64,000 nucleotides of DNA from Blasia pusilla (GCA_050084515.1 CM114271.1:37820001-37884000); one strand, 5' to 3'; positions 23,521 to 35,354 are shown, numbered from the stretch's first letter. Program-made: numbers and translations. Notes: generated by a model not told the origin, from the sequence alone.

Positions 23521-23990
23521 TTTTTTTGTGATCTTACCAAACTTGATGAGTTGGGACGGAGCCGACATGTCCTTCCACATCCTCAATTTCCTCAACGTTG
23601 CTAATGACCTCTGGTAAGAGCTTGGGGAACACCGTGTTTTGCTCCTTCAAAGCCATCCACAAGGCGCTCAGACCCACGGCCAACTCCATAGCAGACTCGA
23701 AGGAACCCATGTCCGGTGCGGAATCTCAGTACGCTTGGTTTTACCGCTCCCATTTTGCAGCTCGTACTTCATGTTCCGCTTGAACGTATTGATAAATTCG
23801 AAGAGATCGATGGGACTAAATCCAGATGTACACTTCTAGTTAAATCTAACTATTATAAGATTGGGCGCACTTTCCTTTTGGCTTTCCTACTGGTGTGAAT
23901 ATGACGAGAAATAATGAGTGTATGAACCCCTACGCTTAGCACCAGTTTGATGTAGGCGGTTAAACTCATTCAGATCAATAGCTCGCCTAC
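23521..23990 (-). pseudogene. Inverted scrap of a Bet v 1-like locus (exon 1 fragment)
   Basis: The reverse complement matches unit 4 (48.69-49.17 kb). Exon 1 lies at 23710-23538 on the minus strand (MGSFES.., 173 nt, one extra base after GTC, so out of frame) with its 5' splice site G|GTAAG. Upstream of the ATG it carries the same junction as unit 4, where the intron of a minus gene is fused to the plus gene's leader. Exon 2 is missing. Both edges of the inversion abut sequence that is 8.7 kb apart in the second copy. Confidence 0.8.
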
Positions 23991-24929
23991 ATAGTCAATT
24001 TCCCATTCAGCTAACTACATTTTGTTTGGAATCATAGGACAACATAGTGGAAATCCATCGGATCTTCCATGGACAATTTAGGAAACCATAAATCAAGTCG
24101 TTAAACTCCAATAGATTTCCTTACGGTATTTCGGTCCATGTTGCTCAACTGTGTGGCAACCCGTCAGAGACCGACGGGTTGACACAAGACAACTTTGTAG
24201 TCGCTTTCTTGGATGATATGTGTGTTTTGAAACATGTTAGAAGCCGACGGGTTGCAAGGTGGTATTTAAAATTAGAAATTGAAGCCTCATATGCAAACCG
24301 TCGGTCTTCGATGGGTTGCATAAGGTGAAACATTTCTAAGAAGGAGACTCATTTTCAAAAAAAATGCAACCCGTCGGATACTGACTGGTTGCAGACACAT
24401 TTGTGTTAGCAAAATTAGTGGAATATAATTCTATATTTCCGCATTCTAGGCCTCCTTGCAACCCGTCGCACTCCAACAGGTTGCCAGATCGACTCCGAAA
24501 TTGACTCCGGTTGACAGCAATGTGGAGCCTGTCAAACTCTAACAGGGTACGAGATCAAAAGGTTCAACGAATTAACAGCAACCCGTCAGAGTCTGACAAG
24601 TTTCAAGAAGGCCATGGATGCCGAAAATAAACCATGATATTCCTCCATTCATGTCCAACGGCTATCGATTTGCAACCCGTCGGAGTCCGAAGGGTTGCAA
24701 CATTGCTGCCATCTGCCAACAGTTGTGCAACTTTTCGGAATCCTGTGGAGGCAAAAACTACATTGAACCTTTCTTAGGGGCTTTCTCTTGGATACCGTCG
24801 CAGCCCGTCGGAGTCCGATGGGTTGCACTCAGTCGGCACACGATCTTGTTTGTTATCTTGTGTGCAACGTGACGGAAACCGAAGGATTACATTGCAGAAT
24901 AATTCTCACTTTGTCTTGATGATTTGCAG
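23991..24929. repeat. Palindrome-rich intron remnant (first copy)
   Basis: Matches 57.88-58.90 kb. It contains degenerate copies of the 29-bp palindrome (arm TGCAACCCGTCGGA), for example at about 24142, 24361, 24460, 24671 and 24797. The right edge is a 3' splice site (GATTTGCAG|G at 24929). In the second copy this is the intron of the broken gene P; here its 5' part and upstream exons are deleted. Confidence 0.7.
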
Positions 24930-25375
24930 GATTGTCTCGGAGGGGAACTGGATGCATCATTGGATCCAAGATTGCGATAGAGTCAAGAAGGTGCTTACAA
25001 CACACCCGGCGGAATACAAAGGATTCTTGGGGAAAGACTTAGTGGATGAGATGCTCGCGAAGGGTGCGCAGATCAAGAAGAAGACTTGGGCGGATACATA
25101 CATCACCCAAGAGGCAGCCGTCACGATTCTGTGCTGGTCAAAAATTTAGGCTTCCAAGAAAAATGCCACATAGGAGTTGGAGCGGAGGGAAATTTTTTGG
25201 CATCAAAGCGAGCAAAGTTCATTCAGACTGCTATGTCAGCAGTCACCAAGTACACTGCGAGCAAGATGCAGCGGTACATTGCCATCCTCAACCCAGATCT
25301 TTGCTAGGACTTCTACAAGGAGTTGAAGGCGATCATTAAACGCCACAGGAAGAGGGACGAAGATCTATAAGGTCG
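24930..25375 (+). pseudogene. Last exon of broken gene P (first copy)
   Basis: Follows a canonical acceptor. The frame reads IVSEGNWMHHWIQDCDRVKK to a stop at 25147, then continues in another frame (KNLGFQEKCHIGVGAEGN.. to about 25307, and KELKAIIKRHRKRD after a further stop). The copy at 58899-59345 is collinear with the same frame change, so the break is old. I do not recognise the domain. It is orphaned, because the exons seen at 56.5-57.7 kb in the second copy are deleted here. Confidence 0.55.
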
Positions 25376-25537
25376 AATTGGGGAAAAGGTCTCATTAGAC
25401 CGCGTCCACAGGTTAGCACTTTCAGGAATATCCGAATTTAGGTGGATCCGACTGATGAAAATTAGTCTTGAGGGGACTCAAGCACAAAAACAGACAGCAC
25501 ATCATCCTCCGGGGGTATCAGACCCTCCCATCTCTCA
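25376..25537. other. Short spacer before copia remnant
   Basis: Collinear with 59345-59506. No gene seen. Confidence 0.5.
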
Positions 25538-26106
25538 TTGGCTGAGAGAATGGTCTTTCTCGGACTGCGGTATGTGGAATTCTCTGTTCAATTCGGGCTT
25601 CAATTTGAACCTTCTCTGAGTTTACAATTACAAGAATTCACAGATGCTGATTGGGCAAGAAGCGTGTCTGATGGACACTCCATATATGGTTATTCATTTA
25701 CTTTGGGAAGCCCAATTACAAGTCTATAGTTACTTTATCTTCAAGAGAGGCTGAATACAAATGAGCAACCAATGTAGCATGTGAGGAGGTGTGGCTTCAT
25801 CAATTACTTGTTGAGATTGGTATTAGTAACTTAAGACCTAGAGTAATATATGCAGAAAATATTAGTAGCATCAAACTTGCTAATAACCCTATGTTTCATG
25901 CTTGTACAAAGCATGTTGAGATGCACTATCATTTTATGAGAGAGAAAATGCTTGCAAGAGAAATTGATCTTGTGTATATAGGTATAGATCAGCAAATTGC
26001 TAACGTCTTTACAAAGGCATTGTCTAGAGATAAGTTTGAGATGTTTAGAAACAATTTAGGCGTTACAGATCTCAATATGAGCTTGAGAGGAAGTATTGAA
26101 GATTGA
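25538..26106 (+). pseudogene. Ty1/copia RNase H end of pol, copy 1 (19-bp deletion)
   Basis: C-terminal RNase H of a copia polyprotein: QEFTDADWARSVSDGHSIYG, SSREAEY, then VIYAENISSIKLANN (normally YCDNxSAI), FHACTKHVEMHYHFMRE, DQQIANVFTKALSRDKF. A TGA follows AEYK, and against copy 2 a net 19 bp is missing at about 25718 (loss of the SWASKKQP coding stretch), shifting the frame. The rest of pol is absent. The catalytic Asp of CDN is Glu. Confidence 0.88.
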
Positions 26107-27060
26107 GTTACACACGAGATCATGAGACACTTGAACTGCTATATTTGGTACTCACGCAAAGTAGGGAAGCTTGATCTTGGTTAGTCAGTGAAGTGCGCTT
26201 ATCTTAACTAAGGTTAGTCAATCATAATTATTCTAACCAGAGACTATGGTTAAGATTAGGGTTAGGGTTGCTTGTACATACCCTATATAATTGAGAAGGG
26301 GATCACCCTCCACTCATTCTCTCATTACAAAATTTTGTTCTCCACGGTGATGAGTGAATGTGAGAGCCGTTTCCCACCAGTTATGCTTCTTTAGCAATTT
26401 TTACATATTCACGATGTGTATTATTTCTAGTTGATACACCGTGTATTTTTTTGCACATCTTGTCTCGATCATCACTTTATTCTTAAGTACAAACTTTCTC
26501 AAGCGATACTATGGAGACTCTCTAGTTCCTTGGTTGACTTCCTTGGATCTCCCCAAGGACTCAATGGACTCGAAGAAATATCCTTTGTTTGATCCTTGAG
26601 AGATTTTGATAGAAGGTAGAGAGTTGCTTCAGTCATCCCCAAAGTCAAGACCCTTTAAAAAGGCTTAATCTAGAATCCCAAGCCGGTCTTTTCATGATGT
26701 CCAACTTTAAGGTTTCTTTCGTATATTAAAGGTTGATTGTCCCTTGTTTGTGGTAGCACTTCTTCCAAGTTGAAGTTCTATTTGATATACTCTTCTTGAG
26801 AAAGTGGAGACCATTTCTCGCTCTCTAGGGATGTTGGAGTTGCACTCTTTATGCCATAGTGTTCTTGGATGAACACACATTGGCACTGATAGCCTTCCCT
26901 CTTCTATGTATGGATTTCATTTATGTGCTTATCATCGCAGTGTTTCTTGTTACGTCATGGATTTGAGTGACCTTTTCTTGTTGAACTTGTTCAAAGATAC
27001 AACTGTAGAGTCACGAGCAAAGCTGGAGAGCAAGAGCTAGAGCTAGAGATCCAATAGCAA
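26107..27060 (+). mobile_element. LTR-like sequence downstream of copia RNase H, copy 1
   Basis: Lies where the 3' LTR should follow pol. It includes a TATA-like TATATAA at 26284-26290 before GGGGATCACC, and a part (26.4-27.06) that recurs inverted at 6.56-7.6 kb and directly at 60.4-61.05 kb. I could not fix TG..CA ends. The two TTAGGG repeats at about 26257 are not a telomere. Confidence 0.55.
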
Positions 27061-27773
27061 AGTTGGAGCGGCCCAAGAAGACTTTCCCAAGGTGGGGGGG
27101 GGGGGGCAGGTCAGAGGGCCCTAGAAGTATATATAAGGGGAAGGGTCTCTGAGGGTGCTTGGGATCTGAGCACTACTTTAAGTAGCCACAAGGCTAATCG
27201 AGGGCACGGAATGGACCAAGGGCAAGAGAGTAAATTTCAAAGGCCCCCCTTGGATTCCAACTATGACTTAGGTACTAGGTCTCATGGTTAGGGACTCATG
27301 CAAAATCCATTAGATAGTTGGAACCGCTAAGCATGTGAGCCTCGTTTTAGGTGCCTTGAGTATCTAGAAAGTTTGTCCCAAGTCTACAAAGATCCGCCCG
27401 TATTGGGAAGTGAGGAGTTAGGACCTATTAAGCTTGATGCATGGCAAAGTTGAAAACTCGAAGAGTTGGAAGGGTGGTGGACGCAAACCAAGTCTAATGA
27501 GAGTGTATGTAGATGCAGATCAACAAAGTGAGCATGACCTACTAAATGTATGCTTCCGCAACATCTAAAATTGACGTTCAAAAGGAGTAGGTGCACGATA
27601 GAAGGGATGAACGCAGACCCAAGTACAGATTAAGGATTGAACAACCTAAAATGTATTGCAAACAAAGCGTAATCAAAATGCTCAAAGAATGCAGTTTTTG
27701 ACCCTAGTTTAGAATGACCTTGCTGACTTGGGCCCCATAGTCGTGCATGCTTCCCGCGGACTAAAAAGAAAAT
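27061..27773. other. Repeat-derived non-coding block
   Basis: Holds a G13 run (27096-27108; G9 in the second copy at 61061-61069). The part 27.2-27.6 kb has a diverged inverted relative at 51.87-52.2 kb, so it belongs to a dispersed element. No credible ORF. Confidence 0.5.
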
Positions 27774-27995
27774 TTGGCCGAATCCGGGGTTATGAGTAAT
27801 CATAGCTGGTTAAAATTGGTTTTGGTAAAAAAATGGCAAGATTGGGGGTTTCGAAATGGTAAAATCGATTTGAAATCCAATTCTACTATTCCCCGCTATG
27901 AAATACCAGTTCCCATTCTTGCTTCGGTCCACAATGAATATGCTCAAAAATTCAAAATTGTGTTATTTCACAAAATTGAGCTTTTAATAATGTAA
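27774..27995 (+). other. Unidentified 73-aa ORF (repeat-associated), copy 1
   Basis: Reads MAESGVMSNHSWLKLVLVKK and onward without interruption in both copies (27774-27995, 61708-61929), with mostly in-frame substitutions; its first codon is not an ATG here (TTGGCCGAA), so a start is uncertain. Family unknown. It ends next to the Helitron-like terminus at 28020. Probably repeat debris. Confidence 0.3.
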
Positions 27996-28019
27996 AAATA
28001 TTTTTAATTTCAATACTAA

Positions 28020-28290
28020 CTAGTATGCGTCCGTTATAGGAAAAGGAAGGCATGATAAAGGGGCTCATGGAGGGAATAAATGAAATATATGGGGGAGTTT
28101 TGGTAAGAATGGGAAGGGGGCTGGTATTTTGGCAGGAGAGAGTAAGAGAGGAGAGGAAGAGAGAAAGAGAGGAGAGTCTCTCTTAAAAAAAAAGGGAGAG
28201 TCCGCCTCCTCTCTTCTAAAATTTCATTAGTTTCTTTATAAGTTTTTCTCTTTGAAATGCTAAAAAACTTTAGAAGAGAGTAACAAGTGG
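28020..28290 (-). mobile_element. Helitron-like 3' end fragment, minus orientation, copy 1
   Basis: Its reverse complement ends CGGACGCATACTAG|T and matches about 115 bp of the Helitron 3' end at 47.94-48.06 kb. Just before the CTAG end is a weak short stem (TCC..GGA). To the right lie an AG-rich run and inverted CTCTCTTCTAAA / TTTAGAAGAGAG words. The flank beyond CTAG is also shared with 48.06-48.11 kb, so the terminus assignment is tentative. Confidence 0.45.
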
Positions 28291-28720
28291 ACTAGATTGG
28301 GTCATAAACTAACTTCGTGTTTCCAGGCTTCAATCCTAAACTAGACACACCAAGACCAAGTAAGCCGTGGTCTATATATACTACTTACATCACTCTATAT
28401 GCTAGCCAAGACTTTCACTACTAATAGATGGGATTTATTTTCTCCTAGGACATTCTTGGAGATTGATAAACAGGATAGCAAATTTGGTGAGTTTATTAGA
28501 AAGTGATGGGTTCGAATATTTCCAACTATGACTTAGACTTCTCTGAGGCCACGAATCAGTCGTCTATGTTGGCTGAGCAATGGGTATATGGAGTGTCTAT
28601 GATGGTGATGGATGTTTGGAAAGTTTAGGGCTTAGCGTTTAAACACATCAGTCTGAGGTAAAGAAAGCGACCCTTAAGGCCTACATGGAAGGACTACGAG
28701 GAAAATAAAGGCAATCAACC
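28291..28720 (+). pseudogene. Unidentified ORF remnant, copy 1
   Basis: Corresponds to the 76-aa ORF at 62333-62563 (TNRWDLFSPRTFLEIDKHD..), but here the run after GEFIRK is shortened so that a stop follows directly. Function unknown. Confidence 0.35.
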
Positions 28721-29400
28721 TTTCATCATGTCGGAATCCGACAGGTTGGTAGAAAAGCTAGTGATGAAACAAGTGGAGAGAATGAAATGAAGGTAAGGCA
28801 TCATCCTTCCATGCAACTGGTCGGAATCTGACAGGTTTAGATGCTGATTGCTTCCATTTTACTCTAAGTCCTTCCTTGTAGATCTCTGTCCTCTCTTCAT
28901 GCAACTTGTCGGATTCCGACAGGTTGCATGATAGATGAAGTTTGAATCTAAGAAGAACAACAGGAATGAAGCCTCCCAACCTGAGGCATGCCAACCTGTT
29001 AGAATGCAATAAGTTTCAGAAAATAACACTTGAGTGAGGAATGGTTTGAAGGAAATGGGGAACAAGGCGAGGGTCCACAAGCCAGCCAAAATGCTTGAAA
29101 GGATTGTGGTGGCATGGGAAAAGAAAAGTCAGTCAAGTAGACAACCTATCCAAATCCAACCGGATGGAGGACGTTAAATTGGGAAAATGCAGCAGCCAAT
29201 CAATTTGACGTGCAACCTGTCTGAATCCGACAGGTTTCCTGAATGGATCATAGAGAAAGAGGTTTTAAAAAAATATGAGCGTCCCGGAAGCAATAAATCC
29301 TACAACTTGTCGGAATCCAATAGGTTGCAAGCATGGTCTTTGGTTTGCAACCCAGTTTAATCCGACGGGTTGCTCAATGAAGACCGTTCAACATAGAGGA
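28721..29400. repeat. Cluster of the CCTGTC..GACAGG palindrome variant, copy 1
   Basis: At least seven copies of the 29-bp palindrome family, many in a variant where both arms differ from the main form (CCTGTCGG..CCGACAGG), for example at about 28728, 28812, 28902, 29214, 29303 and 29348. Collinear with 62.65-63.33 kb. No gene seen. Confidence 0.75.
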
Positions 29401-29536
29401 ATCGCAACCGAGATACACAAGCACCACTACTTAGAAGACACATCAAGAACGTTAATATCCTTAAAAAAAATGGAAGTCCTTTATTATATCCTAGGGAAAC
29501 TCGGAAATTTACATTTGTTCACATAATCCAACAACT
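29401..29536. other. Spacer
   Basis: Collinear with 63.35-63.5 kb. No feature seen. Confidence 0.4.
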
Positions 29537-30450
29537 CTAGTCTATGATTTCCTCAGCCTTGTCATCTACAAATTTACTCCTAACTCTCCTCGGCTCCTGT
29601 ACAAGAGGAATGTCTTGGGATACTAGTGGCTCATCTCGTCGATTGTAGATGGGGATTGAGAATGTAGGAGAAGTTGATGGCCTTGCCTCCCCCCCTAGGT
29701 ACACCATATCGGTCCCATGTGTGATTTTAAGAGTCCCAAAGCCTTCCCCGTAAAAAAATCTTGTATGCTCCGCAAGGTGACATCCATCCACTATCAATAT
29801 GTACTTCGTCACTTGAAACCACCACATCCCTACTCCAAAACACTTGAATCAATTGAACCCGATAAATCCAGTCAACTCACTCATCATCTTCGGAGAGCTC
29901 CTCCAAAACGATTGCCGGCCTTGCCCTGCCGATTTTTGGAATGACAAGAAGGGAAGATGGCGTCACTACCAATGGGTCTCTCTGGTTGGAGCGATTGCCT
30001 TTGGAGGCGAGTTGTAGACTCCCACAAGCCTTTCGTAATCCACCTTTGCCTCCTTGCAAAGGTCGAAAAGTTTCGTTCTTCCTTCAATGGAGAGAATGTT
30101 TCTGCCACTCTACCATGCACCTCTGATACTCGCCCCTGATAAACCAACCAAGTCCAAGACCAAATCACATGGCCTCGAGCATAGCTCAATGAGGGTCTGC
30201 ATCAGGGCAGGTGACTTATCCCTTCCTCCAAGTAAAGGCGTGCCTTCAATCATAAAGAGTCCTGGGGGATTTGTAAAGGTTATCCAATGTGATCCAATCC
30301 AAGCATGGATCGACGGGATTGGATATCTGAAACACCTAAAACATGTGCTCTGGTCTCACAAAACAGTAGACATAGGAGTGCTCCATCTGTCCACAAGGCA
30401 AGAGCAAAAAATGGTTAGCTTTAAGGTGGAACAAGCCTACACGTCGGAAA
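29537..30450 (-). pseudogene. DNA-methylase-like ORF remnant, copy 1
   Basis: Read right to left: EHSYVYCFVRPEHMF, a stop, a frame change, then GRDKSPALMQTLIELCSRPC, DLVLDLVGLSGASI, a stop, SGRNILSIEGRTKLFDLC. This order resembles the motif I region (DxxxGxGSxxxAxxxxGRxxxxIE) of N4/N6-type DNA methylases, including relatives known from plant repeats. The downstream part (TKYILIVDGCHLAEHTRFFY, 29827-29537) is of unknown nature and ends at TGA 29537. Many stops and frameshifts. Call based on motif spacing only. Confidence 0.4.
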
Positions 30451-31139
30451 TTCTCGCTTGCTCTACAACTTCCTAAACATTTGTGCAAAATTATTCGGAT
30501 CCCCATGGGTTGCTCATAAACAAAAAGAGATTTTGTCTAGCTCTACAATTAAATCAATATGCCTAGTGCAACATTCATTTTCGAATCCCGAAGGGTTGCA
30601 CAAAATTGGTTTTTTCCTTATCCAAGCATCTACTTTAGAAGCAACCCGTGAGAGCCCGACGGGTTGCTCATAAACAAAGTAAGATTTCTTGAAACTATAT
30701 ACTTTCATCAAAAAATTTGCAACCCATCGGTCTCCACGGGTTGCCTATAATTTTCTTTTTCCTTATCCAAATATCTAGTTGAGAAGCAATTTTTGAATTC
30801 CAACGGGTTGCTCATATCAACGTCATAAGTCTATGAGCAACCCCGTGTTTCGATGGGTTTCTCATCATGGGGAAACGGTTGCACTAAATGTCTTCATTAA
30901 TTATAAATCGATTCCTACAACCCGTCGGGATTGACGGGTTGCATATGTAAACCTACGGTCTAGAACATAGAAAAAAATGGAATAAAGTAATTTTGAACAT
31001 ACCCGGATTTGATTTGTAGAAGATGTGAGTGGGTCTTCATTTTTAACCAAAAGTGTGCCCCCTCCTCCACTTTAGCAACCTCTTCACGTGGTGAAGGTTG
31101 AAGACCTGTCTTTGCTCCCCTTTGGTCTCGTGTCCTGGC
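30451..31139. repeat. Cluster of degenerate 29-bp palindromes
   Basis: At least six degenerate copies of the main form, for example around 30577, 30641, 30719, 30786, 30837 and 30917. No gene. In the second duplicate this region would lie beyond the window's right edge. Confidence 0.65.
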
Positions 31140-33240
31140 CGAGAGAAATCATCATTATCTATTACAATAATCTATCTTATTATTACTCTAGTGAACTTAC
31201 GGAGAGTGTTTCCTTGATTGGGTTAGGAAAGGTTTCACAACCCAAGTGAAACAAGAAAATTTGTGTGTCCTTTCCAAAAGGAAAAGGGTTATACCCTTTT
31301 CCTTTTGCGGGTTCTTAAATTTTTCTTTATTTCCCGTATATCTTACTAATGAATTTGGTTTCGTTTCTTCATAAGCACAAATCGGGTTCACGATGTCAGA
31401 CAAAAGGCAGGACATTAAGACACATCTCTCTAAAGTCTTGTCTCTAGACCGTATGGCAGAAACATGGTTCAGTAGTATTTTTCGCGGTAATGGAGCCGGT
31501 AGTGTTGGGAAATATGTTTTATTTTCCATAATTTTCCAATTTTTTTACACAAAGAGGAAGAATTTTCCGACCTCTTTTGGATTTCATTCTACTAAGTTAT
31601 CCTCGGAGGAATTCAACTTTAAATCACACATATTTATTAATTAATTGATAATTAATGAATATTTATTTATTATAATAATTTCATATTTCTCTAATAACCA
31701 CATTACAATCAAATCTGGTTTTCTAAAAAAGAAATTTATCTCAATTGTATAAAGTACAAATTGATATAAAGTACAAATGATAATTACAAAAAATATTATT
31801 TCTATCATAACACCCTCATAGAAATAGAAAATTATAGGCCTAATACTATATGTAAAGAGATTCAGAATTTTTTTCTAATAATTTGTATAAATATCTCTAG
31901 GTAACTAGTTTATCCTAGAATGGGTAATTAATCACACAAAACAATGAGAAAGTTTTGGAAAATAGTAAAATATTTACAATTTTGTCCCTTAATTCATACT
32001 TCATGGGAAGGGAAAATGAATGTTGGTGGAGAAGGAATACATATTGTTTCAATTTAATTGGAGGATGGAATTTTGGGAGAAGGAATACATTTTATTTAAA
32101 TTTTAATGGAGAAATGGAATGTAATAATTTTTCTTCAAATTCTACTTTAATTTTGAAAATGAAAAATATGATGACTTAAATTTTTTTCCTACTTGATATT
32201 TCAAAATAAAATAACTTCAATTAAAGAGGGAATGATTTCATTAATCATAGTTAACCAATAATTTAGATAGCATATATATATTTTATAATTAGCGATCCCA
32301 TATGCTTAATTAGACAAGAGAGTGAATTGTAACACAAACTAGGCAAACTCTTTTAATTTTGTTGATTAACCATATTAAATGGATAGAAATAGATAATGGC
32401 AAAGGAATGAATAGGGATTTGAGAGGAATATATCTTAATCAATTATTAATTAATTTAATATTATAATGGATGATTATAAAAATAAATAACATGGAATAAT
32501 TATAATAAATAACCATAAATTTAAAATTTTACCTCAATTTGATGAAAAGAAACTAAATTTTCATGGAGAAGGGGATTTCGTTGAATTTTAGAGAAGGATG
32601 ATTACTTAGGGGATTGGGATATTGTCTAAATTTGAATGGAGGATTGTAATTACCAAGAAGAGTGAAATATTATAGAAGATTTAAGAAGATAAAATTTATT
32701 TTTAAAATTCTAAATTAATAACATGATCATTTAAAAAAATAATCATATTAATTCACCCGTTATATTTTTGAAAAGAAAATTAATTAAAAATGATTCAATT
32801 AATTTAAATTAAAAAAAATTGATTACTAAATGTGTTTCTTTTGAAGATGAAAAATAGTTATTGTTTTGAGCTTGTATGGAAGAGTGAGATTATTTAAGGG
32901 AGATGGTTATTATTGAAAGATTATTGAAATTTTTCTTACTCTTTTAAGATTTTAAAAAATAGAATATTTAAATTTTAAAATTATATCCAATTTCAAAATT
33001 TGAACATAGTCAAAAACTCTTATTGAAAATTATTTTAAGGTCCTACTGCCAAGCGACAATTGGACAACAAGAAAATAAAATTGAGAAACAATTGAACTTG
33101 AATTTTCTGGAATATATATTTTTCTTGGATCACGGGGTCTTACTAGTTATTTACTAGTTATTTTGATGGGAAGAAAAAGTATTATTCACACTTTTGTAGA
33201 AAATTGAACTTATCTAAAATATTTTTAAAAACTCAGTTCC
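31140..33240. other. Helitron-free copy of the unit tail (AT-rich)
   Basis: From ATCATCATTATCTATTAC on it follows the unit tail seen at 13.07-14.4 and 38.27-39.55 kb (shared GGTTTCGTTTCTTCATAAGC, then CCTCGGAGGAATT), diverged and AT-rich. It ends with TTTTGATGGGAAGAAAAAG..TTATCTAAAA and joins the unit 3 head directly, without a Helitron. No gene. Confidence 0.65.
31275..31307. repeat. Hairpin with 15-bp arms
   Basis: CAAAAGGAAAAGGGT, loop TAT, then the exact reverse complement. It sits at the tail position where unit 2 has a longer, different perfect hairpin (13209-13259). Confidence 0.85.
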
Positions 33241-34265
33241 GTAAAGTAAAACGTTGTGGACGAGAAGCAAGAACAAGGACCATAATCGCGACACCGTCTA
33301 TCCCAGAAGACGGTGTCGCGATTGAAGTAGAGTTTGGAGCTCGAGACACATATATATCATCCAACGCTGCCAGGTCAAAACTGATCACCTTCGAGAATAA
33401 CTAACGGAGCTTCGCAAAAAAAACAAGAGCACAAGACTAAAAGCTGTTTGGGCATCTGATGACCGAGTCAATCCTCTCAACGGTACACCCGATTTCACTC
33501 GGTTATACTAGCTAGCTCCGGTTACCACAGCACTCAATCTCACGGACTCTCATTCTTCATCTGTAACCGGATCGATCCATGACGGAGCTTCGCAAAAAAA
33601 ACAGAGCACTAGACTAAAAACTGTGTGGGCATCTGATGGCCGAATCAATCATCTCAACGGTACACCCGATTTCACTAGGTTATACTAGCTAGCTCCGGTT
33701 ACCACAGCACTCAATCTCACGGACTCTCATTCTTCATCTGTAACCGGACTCCTTTCGATAATTGATGTTTGATGTTGATAAATTTAAATGACGACTTAAG
33801 TATTCGGTAGCCAGGGCAACTCGAAAGCATCAAGCACTGTAAACGTACTCTTTCAAATCTTCATGCATAGAAGGGATCAGAACACATGAGCCCTTCAAAA
33901 TCGTACATCCTGCCGTTCCGAAAAGACAGCGCAAGGGCATGGCAGATTAGAGCTCGCGCCAGAACTGAGAAAGTGTGTGCTGGGAACAAATCAGAAAATG
34001 GATAGTGGCGTGCACCTCCGTGCAGGCTAACTAAACCCGGTTGAATCAAGCAGCACCTTACCACTAGCACGTATAAAAATGGAAGGCTCCGATCCAGCTC
34101 GACACTGTTATTCTGTTACTACACTTACAACGTCACACCGATAATTGATGCTGGTGGTGACGATCAATCATAAGGAGGGCCTTGAGCTCGATCTTCAGTG
34201 AAACAAGCAAGCAGAATTGATTGGTATTCGATGGGGATTAATACTGTGCATATCGTTGACTTCAT
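33241..34265. other. Head of unit 3 and 3' flank of the minus gene
   Basis: Equivalent of 8.09-9.05 kb. No supported gene. Confidence 0.6.
33405..33751. repeat. 178-bp tandem duplication (2 copies)
   Basis: Copies start at CGGAGCTTCGC (33405 and 33583) and run through CATTCTTCATCTGTAACCGG. Unit 2 and the other heads have one copy. Confidence 0.85.
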
Positions 34266-35190
34266 CTAGGCGCTGTCCTTGATATATCCTTCGACTGCCT
34301 TGAACAAATTTGTGACTGCTCCCTTCGCTTGTTCGACGACGCCAGGAATGGCGTTTTCTGAGCCGCCCTCGTACTCGGTGGTGACGTGCACCTTGCACTT
34401 GTCATCGCCGACCGCGATGATGGTCATACTGGTAACCCACTTGGTGAAGCCCACGCCCTCACTGAGATGTCCTCCCTCGATCTCTTGGGTGGTGATTTTA
34501 GCATCACCTTCGAGGTCCAGGCCGATGAGCTTCTCCTTGACGAACGCGCCGGCGGGCGCCACTGGAAAATGTAAACGGAGTTGGTGTGAGAGACCATCAT
34601 GAATTTCAGGTGGCCATGGCTACTTGTACTAAGTCGATCACGGATACATCCTACATTTGAACGTTGAGTTTTGAAATTGACTGACTCATTCTATCGACCT
34701 GAATGAGTTTAACCGCATGCGTCAAACTGGAGCTAAGCGCAGGGGTCGATACATTCATTGTTTCCGGTGATATTCACACCAGGAAGGCCAGTAGGAAAGC
34801 GCGCCGAATCTTATTATAGCTAGATTTAACTAGAACTGTACATCTGGAATCGGTTCCATCGATCTCTTCGAATTCATCAATACGTTCAAGCCAAAGTTGA
34901 AGTACGAGCTGCGAAATGGGACCGGTAAAACCGAGCGTACTCACATGCCTTCGGTAATCAAATGCAACAATGTAGAGCCAACAAACATCTCACTGGGATA
35001 CAGCATGTGTGAGCTTACCGAAGTTGATGATTCGCACCGAGCCTACGTGTCCTTCCACACCCTCGATTTCCTCCATGGTGCTAATGACCTCTGGTAAGAG
35101 CTTGGGGAACAGCGTGTTTTGCTCCTTCAAAGCTCCCCACAGGGCGCTCACAGGCACGGCCAACTCGACAGCAGACTCGAAGGAACCCAT
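34266..35190 (-). CDS. Bet v 1/PR-10-like protein (unit 3, minus gene), two exons
   Basis: Exon 1 is 35190-35019 (172 nt) and exon 2 is 34561-34266 (296 nt); the phase-1 intron has canonical G|GTAAG and TTTCCAG|TGG sites. The product is 155 aa. It keeps the glycine-rich loop GVEGHVGS and the residues EG missing from the unit 2 sister (GGHLSEGVGFTKW). The C-terminal helix ends GYIKDSA. TATA box at 35355-35362, divergent from the plus gene at 36251. It looks intact. Family role: cytosolic binding of small hydrophobic ligands; the ligand cannot be inferred. Confidence 0.92.
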
Positions 35191-35354
35191 TTCCGGTCCA
35201 GTACTGAATCTCGGTACTGATGCGATAGACTCTGGAGACGAAACTCTCGAGATGAAGATGTAGGTACGGGATGCAAGAGCAAATCGAGTGATGGCGAAAT
35301 TGTGAGAGAGTACTGGTTAGCGATGAAGCTTGCGAACTGAGATCGCGCGCGCTC

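Noticed and set aside
26255-26275. TTAGGG repeats suggesting telomeric DNA
   Set aside because: Only two units, inside LTR-like sequence, and repeated identically at 60.25 kb; plants usually use TTTAGGG.
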